From UBA1372 sp964496075 (GTDB lineage Bacteria; Patescibacteriota; Microgenomatia; UBA12405): 5,570 bases of DNA. The first letter of the stretch is position 1. Every line of letters begins with the position of its first letter. Positions 4,910 to 5,570 of this stretch are shown here, piece after piece. The stretch covers positions 1 to 5,570 of the forward strand of contig CAZBXB010000044.1 of NCBI GenBank assembly GCA_964496075.1, in the 5' to 3' direction. The notes below the pieces were generated by a model. The model was given only the letters and a program-made list of their open reading frames with translations, made no database searches and was not told the origin of the DNA. The position numbers were made by a program, and so were the translations under genes.

Positions 4910-5539
4910 CTATTCCAATTTTTTTCTGAATATTCCAAACCAGTGCCATTGGTCGGGTCGTTTTACTGTGGGTATATTTCTAAACAAAGAAAGATGTTCA
5001 ACTTCAAAATAAGGCATAAAAGCTTCTAGTATTTCATTACCTGTTAACCTAAAAGGGCCACTACCTGGAGTCATTTTACATGAAAACCCTCTCAATATAA
5101 ATATTCCATCAATTTTTAAAACCCGATTCACTTCTCGAGCGTATTTATTTCTCATTGAATTTTTAAAATGATGAAAAACAAAAGTGTCGTTAACAACATT
5201 GAAAGATTTATCTTTCAAAGGTATTTTTAATGCATCACCTTGTATAAATTTGACATTTACCTTTTGGAGATCTGCCAATTTTTTTGCGAGTTCTAAAGCA
5301 TCTGGATTAAGATCGAGTCCTGTAACTTTCATTCCTTGTTTTGCAAGAAATATAGCCTCAATACCAGGTCCACTACCAATATCAAGAATCTTAGACCCTC
5401 TCTTAATTGTATTATCAATAACTAATTCAATAAGTTTGTGTCCAGCTGATCCAAAATTCCAATCAATAGCGTTGCCTCCCTTCTGATAAACATTCCGAAA
5501 GTAAGTTTGCTTTTTCTTATCTAAAGAATTTGTATCCAT
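4910..5539 (-). CDS. Class I SAM-dependent methyltransferase (substrate unknown)
   Basis: A soluble methyltransferase of 209 residues from the ATG at 5539; a TTG at 5548 would add three residues and has no better ribosome site, so ATG is chosen. The numbering here starts from the ATG. SAM-binding motif I is ILDIGSGPG (51-59). Motif II is GLDLNP with D76. GDALKIPLKDKSFNVV (101-116) is motif III, and DTFVFHHF (118-125) is the motif IV region that often touches substrate. LKIDGIFIL (141-149) replaces the usual L-K-P-G-G turn. The last third, about 150-209, with WHWFGIFRKK at the end, is not recognised. It belongs to the broad Methyltransf_11/25 group and shares with the other methyltransferase here little beyond the core motifs. 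It lies convergent to the + strand genes; its promoter would be in the last 30 nt of the window or beyond. Confidence 0.88.
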   Translation of the reverse strand: MDTNSLDKKKQTYFRNVYQKGGNAIDWNFGSAGHKLIELVIDNTIKRGSKILDIGSGPGIEAIFLAKQGMKVTGLDLNPDALELAKKLADLQKVNVKFIQGDALKIPLKDKSFNVVNDTFVFHHFKNSMRNKYAREVNRVLKIDGIFILRGFSCKMTPGSGPFRLTGNEILEAFMPYFEVEHLSLFRNIPTVKRPDQWHWFGIFRKKLE

Positions 5540-5570
5540 ATCTAACAATTTAATTAGTAATAAAAATTTA

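Noticed and set aside
5184..5486. 100-residue + strand ORF opposite the second methyltransferase
   Set aside because: It lies antisense within a gene with full SAM-binding motifs; its composition is that of a shadow frame.

Overview
The window looks like part of a metagenome-assembled scaffold (it contains a run of 10 Ns) from an AT-rich bacterium. Small, pared-down housekeeping proteins (a 103-residue L19 and a 234-residue Lgt), a DnaE with a YQDD motif where better-known DnaE proteins have YQEQ, a tRNA without an encoded CCA end and the general base composition suggest the Candidate Phyla Radiation (Patescibacteria), perhaps Microgenomates. That placement is inferred from overall character; no marker tree could be run.

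Positions 1-3254 are a conserved housekeeping block, all on the + strand: the 3' part of dnaE (replicative DNA polymerase III alpha), rplS (ribosomal protein L19) with its own promoter overlapping the dnaE stop, tRNA-Lys(UUU), lgt (prolipoprotein diacylglyceryl transferase) starting only 10 nt after the tRNA, and a small secreted lipoprotein that overlaps lgt by 4 nt. The last two genes form a logical pair: Lgt attaches lipid to proteins carrying the kind of lipobox seen in its neighbour.

Positions 3251-4909 have an accessory character. A repeat of about 90 nt (copy A) begins on the last four bases of the lipoprotein gene and recurs in the same orientation at 4214 (copy B). A shorter, diverged relative may lie at 4671 (copy C). 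Between A and B is a class I SAM-dependent methyltransferase with a TATAAT box so close that its mRNA is probably leaderless. Between B and C is an unrecognised 64-residue ORF with a promoter partly inside copy B. The order repeat-gene-repeat-gene-repeat resembles a small cassette array, but no integrase is visible. Copy C is followed by a 77% GC hairpin-rich island that ends in a clear intrinsic terminator.

Positions 4910-5539, on the - strand, encode a second, unrelated-looking SAM-dependent methyltransferase. It converges on the + strand genes, with the terminator region between them.
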